Part shown: piece after piece, positions 7,929-16,819 of the stretch | Position numbering within the stretch: the first letter of the stretch is position 1 | Layout: the number at the start of each line of letters is the position of its first letter | Assembly (NCBI RefSeq): GCF_001305515.1 | Contig: NZ_LJYW01000001.1 | Coordinates: forward strand, 5,813,691-5,877,690 | DNA: 64,000 nt | Direction: 5' to 3' | DNA from: Prosthecodimorpha hirschii | GTDB lineage: Bacteria > Pseudomonadota > Alphaproteobacteria > Rhizobiales > Ancalomicrobiaceae | The notes under the pieces: model-generated | The model's database searches: none | Told to the model about the DNA's origin: nothing | What the model saw: only the letters and a program-made list of their open reading frames with translations | Made by a program: the position numbers and the translations under genes

Positions 7929-9455
7929 TCAGGCGGCGATCGAGGTGCCTCGGGTCGAGCTCGGCGGAGGATCGATCACGGCGGCGATCTCGTCCCAGCG
8001 GGCGAGGAACGCGACGACGCAGTCGGGGTCGAAGTGTTCGCCGGCATTGGCTTCGATGAAGGCGCGCGCCTCGTCGAGCGGCCAGGCCTTCTTGTAGGGC
8101 CGTTCGGAAACCAGGGCGTCGAACACGTCGGCCAGCGCGGCGATGCGGCCGGCCAGCGGAATGGCGTCGCCGGCGAGCCGATTCGGGTAGCCGTTGCCGT
8201 CCCAGCGTTCGTGGTGGCTGTAGGCGATGTCGGCCGCGAGCTGGATCAGGGGGGACTTGGAGCCCTTCAGGATCTGCCAGCCGAGCAGGACATGGGTTTC
8301 CATCACGGCGCGTTCTTCCGCGGTCAGCTTGCCGGGCTTGAACAGGATGTCGTCCGGAATGCCGACCTTGCCGACATCGTGCATCTGGGCGGCGATCTCG
8401 ATCATCCGGGATTCCTCTTCGGGCAGGCCCAGCCCTTCCGCGATGATGCCGCAGACGCGCGACATGCGGACGATGTGGTCGCCGGTGTCGGTGTCGCGCC
8501 GATCGGTCGCCCGCGACAGGCGCCAGACGATCTCGCGTTCCCGGTCGGCGAGCTCGCCGGTCTTTTCGGCGACCTCCGCGTCGAGGCGGGCGGCCTGGAC
8601 CGACAGGGCTTCCTGGATTTCGCTCATCAGGCGCAGATTGGCCGCATCCATCTCGACCTGCTGGGCGCGCAGCTCCGTCGTCTCGACAAGGCTGTCGCGG
8701 AAGACCGACAGAGCCTCGGCCATCGCGCCGATCTCGTCGTGACGCTCCGACGCCGGCACCGGCACGTCGAGCCGGCCGGCGGCGATCTCGCGCATCGCCT
8801 TGGTCATCTGATCGAGGGCGACCACGGTGCGGGTCACGAACAGCCTCCAGGCCCCGAGCGCGAACAGGACGGCGGCCGCGGACAGAACCAGAAAGCCGAT
8901 CAGGGCAAAATCGAAACGCCGTTCGATCCCGTCCAGCGCCTGCACGACGTGGCCGTCATGGGCCTGGATCAGACCCCGAACCTTTTCGACTGCTTCCAGA
9001 AAGTCGTCCCGCTGTCTTTCGATTGTTGCGGTCGCCGCCGCCTTCGCGCCCTTGCGGCTTTCCTGGATCGCCTGTCGCTGGAGATCGAGATACTGCGCCC
9101 ACTCGGTGCGGAACTGGCGCCAGACCTTGGTTTCGCTCGGTGTCGAAAGATGGGCCTCGAATTCCGCGAACAACCGATCGAGGGTGGTCTCGGCCTCGGC
9201 CAGTTGCCCTTCGATCCGGGTCATGACCGCGGGGTCGCTGTTCAGGACATGCCGGGTGGTTCGCAGCCGGTGGCGGGTCGCCTGAAGGTTGATCTCGCCG
9301 AGCAGGCGGATCGACGGGATCGTATCGACGACGATCAGGCGGGTGGACTGGCGGCCGGCCTCGAGCACGCCGATGCCGACCAGCGCCTGGGCGATGATCA
9401 GGCCGACCAGCACGGCCATGCCGATCATCAGCGAATGTCGGACCGAGAGGCGCAT
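7929..9455 (-). CDS. Membrane HD-GYP cyclic-di-GMP phosphodiesterase with HAMP domain
   Basis: A 508-residue inner-membrane signalling protein. A membrane span at about 10-31 is followed by a helical periplasmic sensor (about 32-183, four-helix-bundle type) and a second span at about 184-205. Next come a HAMP linker containing the EIGAMAEALSVFRDS helix, a coiled coil (about 265-305) and an HD-GYP domain. The HD pair is in QMHDVGKVGIPDD, and the GYP signature is intact in HHERWDGNGYP, so hydrolysis of c-di-GMP is expected. No GGDEF or EAL domain is present. It is probably monocistronic; the ribosome site (GAGAAC) is weak. Confidence 0.93.
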   Translation of the reverse strand: MRLSVRHSLMIGMAVLVGLIIAQALVGIGVLEAGRQSTRLIVVDTIPSIRLLGEINLQATRHRLRTTRHVLNSDPAVMTRIEGQLAEAETTLDRLFAEFEAHLSTPSETKVWRQFRTEWAQYLDLQRQAIQESRKGAKAAATATIERQRDDFLEAVEKVRGLIQAHDGHVVQALDGIERRFDFALIGFLVLSAAAVLFALGAWRLFVTRTVVALDQMTKAMREIAAGRLDVPVPASERHDEIGAMAEALSVFRDSLVETTELRAQQVEMDAANLRLMSEIQEALSVQAARLDAEVAEKTGELADREREIVWRLSRATDRRDTDTGDHIVRMSRVCGIIAEGLGLPEEESRMIEIAAQMHDVGKVGIPDDILFKPGKLTAEERAVMETHVLLGWQILKGSKSPLIQLAADIAYSHHERWDGNGYPNRLAGDAIPLAGRIAALADVFDALVSERPYKKAWPLDEARAFIEANAGEHFDPDCVVAFLARWDEIAAVIDPPPSSTRGTSIAA

Positions 9456-9993
9456 CGGAGTTCTCGTCTATCCTGGGATCGGAGATGGCGGTCGACGGCG
9501 CACGGATGGCGAGGCCGGGGGCGCGCCAGCGGTTTCCGCGATCGGAGGGCTGTCGCGGTTCGCCGGGGGGCTGCGCACGGCACGGATGGCCCGGCCGGCG
9601 ACGGAGACGAGGCGGTCGATGCCGTCGCCGGTCTCAAGGCCGGCCGTCAAAGTGCCGAAGTGCCGAGGACGGTCGGATCCCGGACTGGTTGTCGCCGGTA
9701 TTTCAGTAGCGAAATGATGGATCTTGTGGGTACTTCCCTCCGGTCTCCCACCCGGGACCCGGTCGGTCGATCGGAAGTATGCCAACAACGCGGCGGCCAT
9801 GCTCTTCATCCCGATCGTCCAAGTGTCAGGTCGGCTCGGATGGAGATTATTCGCATCCTCTGAATGTCGCGTAAAAATGAGCCGATCCTTGGAGACCGGC
9901 GACGGCGCCGGGCGGCCGGCCTTCGCCCTCGGGCGCCCGGGTACTTCTGGGTTGGGCCGGGGCGATGGAGGCCCGGGCGATGGTGGCTGGGCG
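9456..9993. other. Intergenic region, no gene seen
   Basis: About 540 bases between the start of the HD-GYP gene and the end of the MFS gene. A short inverted repeat ATTTC-agtagc-GAAAT lies at 9700-9715, in a locally AT-richer stretch that may belong to the HD-GYP promoter. A longer-range pair TACTTCC/GGAAGTA sits at about 9730 and 9774. No open frame here looks like a protein. Confidence 0.45.
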
Positions 9994-11265
9994 TCAGGGC
10001 CGGCCGGGAGACGCCGCGGTCGGATGCCGGCGACGCAGTCTCGCGATCTCGACGAAGCAGGCGACACCGGCGATGCCGACCGCCGCGATCGACAGCAGCG
10101 CCACGGACGCCCCGAGCCGTTCCAGGATCCAGGCGAACAGGAAGGGCGCGGCGGCGGCCAGGAACTGGCGGGCGAGCGTCATGCGGCCGAGACGGGCACC
10201 GTAGGCGGCCCGCCCGAACAGGGCGAGCGGAAGGGTACCCTGCAGGATGCTCTTCAGGCCCGATCCGAAGCCGAGCAGAACGGCGAAGACGGCCGCCCCT
10301 GCGACCGAGGGGGCCGTGGCGGCGAGGATCGTGCCGGCGAGCGGGAACATTGCCATCGCGAACAGCGTCACGAGCAGCGGGTCGCGGCGCCCGGCGACGA
10401 ACATGTCGGCGAAGCGGACGATGACTTGCGCCGGGCCGAACAGCGTGGAGACCACCAGGGCGGCGCCGCCGAGGCCGAGCGCCGTCAGGGCCGGCACCAT
10501 CTGGGCGAGGAGGGCGGACAGCATGAAGCCGCTCAGCGCGAAGCCGAGCGTCATCAGCCCGTAGACGCGCCCGGCGATCGCCTCGGGCAAAAGGGCGGCA
10601 GCCTCCGGGGCGCCTGCCGCGGGGGCACCCGCCGCGGGGGCTTCGGGAGCGGGCGCGTCCGGCTCGGCGAGCGGCACGGCGCGACCGGTCCGGCTGGGCG
10701 CTCGCGCGATCAGCATATGGGCCGGCGCGCAGACGAGGAGGTTGAGGGCGGCGAAGACCATGAGCACGCCGCGCCAGTCCATGTGGGCGGCCAGCCAGGA
10801 GGTCAGCGGCCAGAACAGCGTGGAGGCGAAGCCGGCGATCAGGGTCAGATGGGTGATGCGCCGCCGCGCGCCGCCGTCGCTGGCCTGGACCAGGGTCGTG
10901 AAGGCGGCATCGTAGAGGATCGCCGGCGCGGCGGTCTGCAGCGCGGTCAGGGCGATCGCGAAGCCGACCACGCCCGGCGCCCAGGCCGTCGCGGCGAGCA
11001 GCAGGCCGACCGCCACGGAGCCGGCCGCCATCACGGCCGGCGCGCCATGGCGGTCCATCCGCCGGCCGACAAAGGGCGCGATCGCGCCGCCGACCAGGAG
11101 CGACAGCGAGAACAGGCCGAACACGGTCGATACCGAGAGCCCGAGCGAGGTCGCGATCGGCGCGGCCAGGATCGCGAAGCTGTAGTAGACGGTGCCGTAG
11201 CCGAGGATCTGGGTTGCCCCGAGCATCCAGACGACGGCGGTCGGGGACAGCGGCAGGCGAGGCAT
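9994..11265 (-). CDS. Major facilitator superfamily transporter
   Basis: A 423-residue protein with about 12 hydrophobic segments split into two six-helix halves by a hydrophilic Ala/Pro/Gly-rich loop (about residues 195-225). This is the usual MFS arrangement. The loop 2-3 region reads VGRRMDRHGAPAVMAAGS, a variant of the MFS G-x3-D-R-x-G signature. AGGGA lies 8 bases before the ATG. It stands alone, followed by the HD-GYP gene on the same strand after a long gap. The substrate cannot be told; relatives include efflux and organic-acid carriers. Confidence 0.85.
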   Translation of the reverse strand: MPRLPLSPTAVVWMLGATQILGYGTVYYSFAILAAPIATSLGLSVSTVFGLFSLSLLVGGAIAPFVGRRMDRHGAPAVMAAGSVAVGLLLAATAWAPGVVGFAIALTALQTAAPAILYDAAFTTLVQASDGGARRRITHLTLIAGFASTLFWPLTSWLAAHMDWRGVLMVFAALNLLVCAPAHMLIARAPSRTGRAVPLAEPDAPAPEAPAAGAPAAGAPEAAALLPEAIAGRVYGLMTLGFALSGFMLSALLAQMVPALTALGLGGAALVVSTLFGPAQVIVRFADMFVAGRRDPLLVTLFAMAMFPLAGTILAATAPSVAGAAVFAVLLGFGSGLKSILQGTLPLALFGRAAYGARLGRMTLARQFLAAAAPFLFAWILERLGASVALLSIAAVGIAGVACFVEIARLRRRHPTAASPGRP

Positions 11266-11414
11266 CGGGGCATCCCTGGCGGAAAGGCGCGAGGCGAGGC
11301 CCGACGCACAGCGTGGCGCCCGCTCGGCCGGCCCGAAAGGCGTAGCTGCCGCTTACGCTCGGGACCCGGCGGCGTCAACCGCAGGCCGTGCGGGGCTGAT
11401 CCGCCTCGGTCCGA

Positions 11415-12155
11415 TCAGTAGTCCGCGCGGCCGCCGGTGGCGTCGAAGGTGAAGCCGGTCGTGAAGGCGTTCTCCGGGCTGGCCGCGAAGGCGACGACGG
11501 CGGCGAGTTCGGGGATGGCGAGAAAGCGGCCCATCGGGATCTTGGCGCGGCTCGCCTCGATATGGGCCGGCGTCATCTGGCTGAGGAGTTCCGTCTCGAC
11601 CATGGCGGGAGCGACGGCATTGACCAGGACGCCGGTGGTGGCGAGTTCGCGCGCGAGCGTCCGGGTGAAGCCGATCACGCCGGCCTTGGCGGCGGTGTAG
11701 GCGGAAATGCCCGGCACGCCCTCCTTGCCGCCGATCGAGGCGACGTTGACGATGCGGCCGTAGCCGCGGGCGGTCATGTGCGGCACCACGGCGCGGCAGC
11801 ACAGGAAGGTGCCGGTCAGGTTGACGGCGAGCACGCGGTTCCAGGTTTCCAGCGGATAGGCGACGGTCTCGACGACCGGGCCGTTGATGCCGGCATTGCA
11901 GACGAGCACGTCGATCCGGCCGAGACGCGCGAGCGAGGCCTCGGCCGCGTGGGCGACCGAGGCCTCGTCGGCGATGTCGACGGGCAGCAGGGCGGCGGGC
12001 TCGAAGCCGGCCCGGTCGACATCGAAGGCCTCCGGCGCCAGATCCCAGATCGCGACCCGGGCGCCTTCCGCGGCCAGCCGGGCGGCGATGCCGAGGCCGA
12101 TGCCGCGCGCGCCGCCGGTGACGATCACGCCCTGATCCTGGAAGCGGCCGGTCAT
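11415..12155 (-). CDS. SDR family NAD(P)-dependent oxidoreductase
   Basis: A 246-residue classical short-chain dehydrogenase. The cofactor motif TGGARGIG is at about residues 13-20. NAG lies in LVCNAGIN, the catalytic serine in NVASIGG, and the catalytic Y-x3-K in SAYTAAKAG. Length is standard. The ATG at 12155 shares ATGA with the stop of the upstream epimerase gene, so it is translationally coupled and is the last gene of the dctPQM operon. The role is probably oxidation of a hydroxy or sugar acid brought in by the TRAP transporter; the substrate is not evident. Confidence 0.9.
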   Translation of the reverse strand: MTGRFQDQGVIVTGGARGIGLGIAARLAAEGARVAIWDLAPEAFDVDRAGFEPAALLPVDIADEASVAHAAEASLARLGRIDVLVCNAGINGPVVETVAYPLETWNRVLAVNLTGTFLCCRAVVPHMTARGYGRIVNVASIGGKEGVPGISAYTAAKAGVIGFTRTLARELATTGVLVNAVAPAMVETELLSQMTPAHIEASRAKIPMGRFLAIPELAAVVAFAASPENAFTTGFTFDATGGRADY

Positions 12156-13063
12156 ATCCCGGCCTCCCGTTCGGCCTGTTCGAGGAAGGCGACCGACGCG
12201 GCGAACCCGCTCGCGAAGCGGCGCGACGAGAAACCCGGCAGGAGACGGACGGCCTCGCCGTCGGCCGGCGGCGGTTCGATCGGCATGGACGGACCCTCCG
12301 CGGCGATGCGCGCGTCCGGCCGCGCCGCCCGGATGGCGGCCAGCATGCCGGCGGCATCGAGCCGTTCGCCCCACAGATTGACCACGGCGGCGCCGTCGAG
12401 CGGAACCGTCAGGGCGCGCAGGAAGGCGTCGGCGACATCCTCGACATGGATCAGGTCGACCGTGCCGGTGAACGGGATCGTATAGGCCTCGCCGCGGGCG
12501 ACCGCGCGGGCGGCGAGCGACGGACCGGCCGAAAGGCCCGCCTCGCGGCCGGGTCCATAGACCACATAGGGGCGGAAGCCGATGCTGGCGATGCGGTCGT
12601 CGGCATGGAAGGCGCGCGCGGCATATTCGCCGCCGAGCTTGAAGGCGCCGTAGAGCGTCGTCGGAGCCGGCAGGGCGCCGCCCTCCGGGCCGAACACGCC
12701 GATGCTGCTCATGTAGAGCACCCGGCCGATGCCGTGCCGGCGCGCCGCCAGGAAGGCGTTCAGCGTGCCGATCAGGTTGACCTGGGCACCGAGCACCGGA
12801 TCGGCCCGGCAGGCGGGCGTCAGCAGGCCGGCGAGATGGATGACGGCGTCGGTTCCCTCCGCAGCCGCCTCGACGGCGGTCGTGTCGGCGATGTCGCCGC
12901 TGACCCATTCGGTCCGCCCGGCCAGCGCATCGCCGGCGATGAATCGGAGAATGCGCCGGTCGCTGCCGAGATCGAAGATGCGCGGCTCATGGCCCGCCGC
13001 CGCGAGCGCACGCACGATCCAGGCGCCGATGAAGCCGCCGCCGCCGGTGACCAGGACCCTCAT
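12152..13063 (-). CDS. NAD-dependent epimerase/dehydratase family protein
   Basis: A 303-residue extended SDR. The Rossmann motif TGGGGFIG is at residues 6-13. An aspartate follows the second strand (FDLGSD), VIHLAGL sits in the fourth strand, the catalytic serine is in YMSSIGVFG and the Y-x3-K in LYGAFKLGGEY. Family members include UDP-sugar epimerases and sugar-acid dehydrogenases. The TRAP operon setting favours a catabolic dehydrogenase or epimerase over nucleotide-sugar synthesis, but that is inference. It overlaps both neighbours by ATGA, indicating coupled translation. Confidence 0.9.
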   Translation of the reverse strand: MRVLVTGGGGFIGAWIVRALAAAGHEPRIFDLGSDRRILRFIAGDALAGRTEWVSGDIADTTAVEAAAEGTDAVIHLAGLLTPACRADPVLGAQVNLIGTLNAFLAARRHGIGRVLYMSSIGVFGPEGGALPAPTTLYGAFKLGGEYAARAFHADDRIASIGFRPYVVYGPGREAGLSAGPSLAARAVARGEAYTIPFTGTVDLIHVEDVADAFLRALTVPLDGAAVVNLWGERLDAAGMLAAIRAARPDARIAAEGPSMPIEPPPADGEAVRLLPGFSSRRFASGFAASVAFLEQAEREAGI

Positions 13064-13764
13064 GCCGTCGCCGCCACGTCGACATTGGTGATGACATGCT
13101 GCATCCGGTAGAGCGTCACGACCGGCGCGAGCCCGGTCGCCGCCTCGGCCTCCGCGGCGAGGCCGTGGGCGGCGGCCTCGGTCGGCGCCTGGTCGAAGCC
13201 TTCGACCAGGAGGGCGAAGTCGACCGTGCGGTCGCGGTCGCCGCGGCTCTCCCGGAAGGTCTTCTCGGCGGTCGGCTGCTGGCCGAGCGCGCGGTCGCCT
13301 TCGAGCGCGCTGGCGCCGAGGATGCCGTTCAGCGCCATCACCCGGTCGATCCAGTCCGAGGCGGCGAAGGCGCGCAGGCCGGTCACGTCGGAGGCCCAGA
13401 ACTGCAGCGTGGCGAGCCAGCCGCCGACGCCGTCACCCTTGTCGGCGACGACCCGGCAGACCGTCCGCGACGGCTCGATATAGGCGGAGAGGATGCGCCG
13501 GGTCCACGGCGTCGGATCGTTGAGGCGGGCGAGATAGGGGGCGGAGATGAAGACCTCCGCGTCGACCGCCTCGTACATCATGAAATACTTGCGCGCGGCC
13601 GGGGTGCCCTCGGGCGCCACGCCGCGCCGGCCCCGGCGGAAGCCCGGCACGGCGAGGCGCTCGGGCATGTGCTCGCGGCTGTGCCACATGTTGTAGTCGT
13701 CTTCCTGTTCGGCGACGACGCCGCCCCAGTTGACCAGGGCGCCGCGCCCCAGAAGTCCGGTCAT
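13060..13764 (-). CDS. EthD-like dimeric alpha/beta-barrel protein of unknown function
   Basis: A 234-residue cytoplasmic protein. The N-terminal half has the segment YNMWHSREHMPERLAVPGF followed by RRGRRG and KYFMMYEA, a pattern common in EthD-like ferredoxin-fold proteins found with dehydrogenases. The C-terminal half (VDFALLVEGFD ... VVTLYRMQHVI) looks like a second ferredoxin-like unit. No catalytic motif is recognised. The ATG at 13764 was chosen because the longer frame upstream runs into dctM. Its stop overlaps the epimerase start by ATGA. A lactonase, isomerase or binding role in the same pathway is possible but unproven. Confidence 0.75.
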   Translation of the reverse strand: MTGLLGRGALVNWGGVVAEQEDDYNMWHSREHMPERLAVPGFRRGRRGVAPEGTPAARKYFMMYEAVDAEVFISAPYLARLNDPTPWTRRILSAYIEPSRTVCRVVADKGDGVGGWLATLQFWASDVTGLRAFAASDWIDRVMALNGILGASALEGDRALGQQPTAEKTFRESRGDRDRTVDFALLVEGFDQAPTEAAAHGLAAEAEAATGLAPVVTLYRMQHVITNVDVAATA

Positions 13765-13817
13765 GATTGCTACTCGCTGGCGATAAGGGATCGGGGTGGG
13801 GACGGGAAGCGCGAGGC

Positions 13818-15095
13818 TCAGTAGAACAGTTTCGGCAGCCACAGGCTGATGGCCGGCACATAGGTGACCAGGCCGAGCACCGCGATGTTGACGGCGATGA
13901 AGGGCAGGGCGGCCCTGACCAGCTGCATCACCGGCACCCGGGCGATGACCGCGCCGACGAACAGGCAGTTGCCGACCGGTGGGGTGACCAGCCCGATGCC
14001 CAGATTGACCACCATCAGCACGCCGAACTGGATCGGCTCCATGCCGGCGGCCTTGGCGACGGGGAGCAGGATCGGAGCGAACAGGATCAGCGCCGGCACC
14101 AGGTCCATCAGCATGCCGACGATCAGCAGGAAGACGTTGATCAGCGCCAGCACGGCGATCGGGCCGAGCTGGGCCTGATTGAAGAAGCCGACGATCGCCG
14201 CCGGGAAGCGCTCGATGGCGATGATCCAGGCGGCCACCGAGGTGGTCGCGAGCACCAGGAGCGGGATCGCGGTCGAGATCGCCGTGTCGATCAGGATGCG
14301 GAACAGTTCGCCGGGCGTGTAGTCGCGGTAGACGACCCCGCCGAGGAACAGCGCATAGGCGACGCCGATCACGCCGGCCTCGGTCGCCGTCACGACGCCC
14401 GAGACGATCGAGCCGAGCAGGAAGACCGGCAGCAGCAGGGACGGGAAGGCGGCCGTGAAGCTCGCCCAAAGTTCGCCCGCACTGGCCCGGCGCTCCGATT
14501 GCGGCCAGCCCTTGCGCTTCGACATGAAGAAGACGGCGGTCATCAGCGCCAGCCCGACCAGGATGCCGGGGACGAGGCCGGCGAGAAACAGCGCGCCGAT
14601 CGATTCGCCGACCGTGACCCCGTAGAGCACCATCGGGATCGAGGGCGGGATCAGGATGCCGATCACCGAGGCCGTGATGGTGATCGCGCCGGCATCGGTG
14701 CGGGTGTAGCCCTGCTTCTCCATGGCCGGGATCATCAGGCTGCCGATCGCCGCCACGTCGGCGACGGCGGAGCCCGAGATGCCGCCGAAGAACATCGAGG
14801 CGGCCACATTGACGTGGCCGAGGCCGCCGCGGATATGGCCGACCAGGGCATTGGCGAAGCGCACCAGACGCGGTGCGATCGAGGTCTCGCCGGCGAGCGC
14901 GCCGGCCAGGATGAACAGCGGCAACGCGACCAGCGGGAACGAGTTGACCGCGTTGACCATCTTGTGCGGGGCGATCGACAGCGGGATCGTCCCGCCCCAG
15001 GCGAGCGCCACCACGGTGGCGACGCCCATGCCGAAGGCGATCGGCACGCCGATGGCGAGCGTGACGAAGAAGGCGGCGAACAGGATCGCGGTCAT
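13818..15095 (-). CDS. dctM: TRAP transporter large permease (DctM)
   Basis: A 425-residue protein with about 12 membrane segments, the large permease of a tripartite ATP-independent periplasmic transporter driving sodium- or proton-coupled solute uptake. Seen: the N-terminal FAAFFVTLAIGVPIAFGMG, the cytoplasmic-loop segment ASMFFGGISGSAVADVAAIG, and VNLGIGLVTPPVGNCLFVG near the C-terminus, all family hallmarks. The ATG at 15095 overlaps the dctQ stop by ATGA; an upstream in-frame start would run through dctQ. Confidence 0.94.
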   Translation of the reverse strand: MTAILFAAFFVTLAIGVPIAFGMGVATVVALAWGGTIPLSIAPHKMVNAVNSFPLVALPLFILAGALAGETSIAPRLVRFANALVGHIRGGLGHVNVAASMFFGGISGSAVADVAAIGSLMIPAMEKQGYTRTDAGAITITASVIGILIPPSIPMVLYGVTVGESIGALFLAGLVPGILVGLALMTAVFFMSKRKGWPQSERRASAGELWASFTAAFPSLLLPVFLLGSIVSGVVTATEAGVIGVAYALFLGGVVYRDYTPGELFRILIDTAISTAIPLLVLATTSVAAWIIAIERFPAAIVGFFNQAQLGPIAVLALINVFLLIVGMLMDLVPALILFAPILLPVAKAAGMEPIQFGVLMVVNLGIGLVTPPVGNCLFVGAVIARVPVMQLVRAALPFIAVNIAVLGLVTYVPAISLWLPKLFY

Positions 15096-15562
15096 GCGCC
15101 GGCCTCCGTCCCGCGCCCGGTCAGGGTGGCCCAGAGCTGCTGCAGGGCGCTGGCCATCATCAGGCCGGCGGAGAGCGGCAGGCAGAGATAGAGCCACCCT
15201 TGCGGGATCTTGAGCGCCTCCGAGGGGCTGTCCATCGTGCTGGCGACCAGCTTGACGCCGAAATGGATCATCAGCCCCAGGAAGCCGATCACCGTCAGGG
15301 CCGACAGCGCCTCGAGCGTCCGCCGCATGGGCGGCGGGCTCGACGAGGTCACGAGATCGAAGGCGATGTGCTTCTTCTCGTGAAAGGCGACGACGCTGCC
15401 CAGGAACACCATCCAGACCAGGATGAAGTTGGGCACCTCGGTCGCCCAGTAGAGCGACGCGTTGAGGGCGTAGCGGTAGAAGACCGCGATCGAGACGATG
15501 GCGACGAGCGCCGCCAGGAGCGCGCCGCAGACCCAGCGCAGGGCGATCGAGACGAAGGTCAT
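15092..15562 (-). CDS. dctQ: TRAP transporter small permease (DctQ)
   Basis: A 156-residue protein with four membrane spans. It carries the DctQ signature around NASLYWATEVPNFILVWMVFLG and FHEKKHIAFDLV. It partners DctM in the membrane complex. It follows dctP by only a few bases and its stop overlaps the dctM start, so the three TRAP genes are coupled. Confidence 0.92.
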   Translation of the reverse strand: MTFVSIALRWVCGALLAALVAIVSIAVFYRYALNASLYWATEVPNFILVWMVFLGSVVAFHEKKHIAFDLVTSSSPPPMRRTLEALSALTVIGFLGLMIHFGVKLVASTMDSPSEALKIPQGWLYLCLPLSAGLMMASALQQLWATLTGRGTEAGA

Positions 15563-15566
15563 GGGA

Positions 15567-16571
15567 TCACTTGGTGTCCTGGATCGCCTTGATCAGGTCG
15601 CCGCCATACTTGGCTTCGAAGGCCTTCCAGGAGACCTCGGCGCCGGCCCGGAAGCTCTCCTTGTCGACATTGCGCACGACGGTCATGCCGGCCTTTTCCA
15701 GATCGGCGACCAGCTTGGCGTTGGCGGCGCGGGTGGCGGCGACCTGCCGGTCCTGGCTCGCCCGGGCGGCCTTCAGCACGATCGGCTTCAGATCGTCGGG
15801 CAGCTTGTCCCAATAGGCCTTCGAGACCACGAACTGGCTCGGGATGTTGGCGTGCTGGGTCAGGCTCAGGAACTTCTGCACCTCGTAGAATTTCGAGGTG
15901 TAGATCAGTTCCGGCGGATTCTCCTGCGCGGTGACGACACCCTGCTGGAGCGCGGAATAGAGCTCCGAGAAGTCCATCGGCGTCGGATTGGCGCCCCAGG
16001 CGCGGAAGGCGGCGAGCCACGGCTCGACATTGGGCACGCGGATGACGATGCCCTTCAGGTCCGAGGCCTTGGCGACCGGACCGGTCTTGGTGGTGATGTT
16101 GCGGAAGCCGAGCTCGCCCCAGCCGAGCACCTTGAAGCCCTTCTCCAGCATGATCGCGTCGACCTTCTCGCGCACCGGGCCGTCGCGGTGCAGGACCGCG
16201 CTGACATGGGCCTCGTCGCGATAGATCATCGGCAGGTTGAGCACGTCGAGACGCGGATCGATCTGGCCGTGGCGGCCCATCACGGCGCCGTCGATCGCGC
16301 CGAGCTTCATGCCTTCCAGATATTCCGTCTCCTTGCCGAGCTGCGCATTCGGGAACACCTGCACGTCGACACGGCCTTGGGCCAGCGTGTCGAGCTCCTT
16401 CTTGAAGTCGGCGAGCCACAGGCTGTAGCCGTGCGTTTCCGGAAGGGCATGGGCGATGCGCATGGTGATCGGCTTCGCCGTCTGGGCGCCCGCCGCGGTG
16501 GCGATGCCGGTCAGTCCGGCGGCAAGCACAAGCGCATTCAGCGCCAGCACGGCGCGTCGTCTGGAGATCAT
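15567..16571 (-). CDS. dctP: TRAP transporter substrate-binding protein (DctP)
   Basis: A 334-residue periplasmic solute receptor. A signal peptide (MISRRRAVLALNALVLAAG, cleavage near AAGAQ/TAK) precedes the DctP fold: ITMRIAHALPETHGYS, then FPNAQLGKETEYLEGMKLGAIDG and GWGELGFRNITT. The ATG at 16571 has GGGAGGG at good spacing and begins the signal peptide; the in-frame ATG 102 bases upstream has neither. It is the first gene of the operon, directly downstream of two palindromic sites and divergent from the GntR regulator. The ligand is likely a carboxylate or sugar acid. Confidence 0.93.
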   Translation of the reverse strand: MISRRRAVLALNALVLAAGLTGIATAAGAQTAKPITMRIAHALPETHGYSLWLADFKKELDTLAQGRVDVQVFPNAQLGKETEYLEGMKLGAIDGAVMGRHGQIDPRLDVLNLPMIYRDEAHVSAVLHRDGPVREKVDAIMLEKGFKVLGWGELGFRNITTKTGPVAKASDLKGIVIRVPNVEPWLAAFRAWGANPTPMDFSELYSALQQGVVTAQENPPELIYTSKFYEVQKFLSLTQHANIPSQFVVSKAYWDKLPDDLKPIVLKAARASQDRQVAATRAANAKLVADLEKAGMTVVRNVDKESFRAGAEVSWKAFEAKYGGDLIKAIQDTK

Positions 16572-16651
16572 GGGGTCCCTCCCGGGTGTGATGGAGCGAC
16601 GGCTTGTCGCCGTTCTGGCCCGCCGTCCGGCGAGGCGACGGCATCGTAGAC

Positions 16652-16691
16652 GAACTGAGGTACAGTATGTCAAGATACTGAGGTACAGTAT
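16652..16691. promoter_or_regulatory. Two palindromic operator-like sites between dctP and gntR
   Basis: The perfect-armed palindrome ATACTGAGGTACAGTAT lies at 16675-16691. A near copy with one damaged arm, GAACTGAGGTACAGTAT, lies at 16652-16668. The two cores form direct repeats 23 bases apart, about two helical turns. The region is AT-rich against a GC-rich background and lies between the divergent dctP and GntR/FCD genes, the expected place for an autoregulated operator. Binding by the adjacent regulator is inferred. Confidence 0.7.
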
Positions 16692-16819
16692 GCGAGTGAA
16701 ATGCGTGCATGGCAGGCGCGGGTCGGCCGAGGCCGGCGGGGGGAGTCTCGCCCGGCGCCGTTTCGCGCTATGGCTGGGGTGACTGCGGCGCGGTCGGGAA
16801 CGGCAGACGGGGTGGGTGG

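Noticed and set aside
9724-11421. 565-residue plus-strand open frame
   Set aside because: Antisense to the MFS gene, with Gln/Arg/Gly-rich low-complexity translation.
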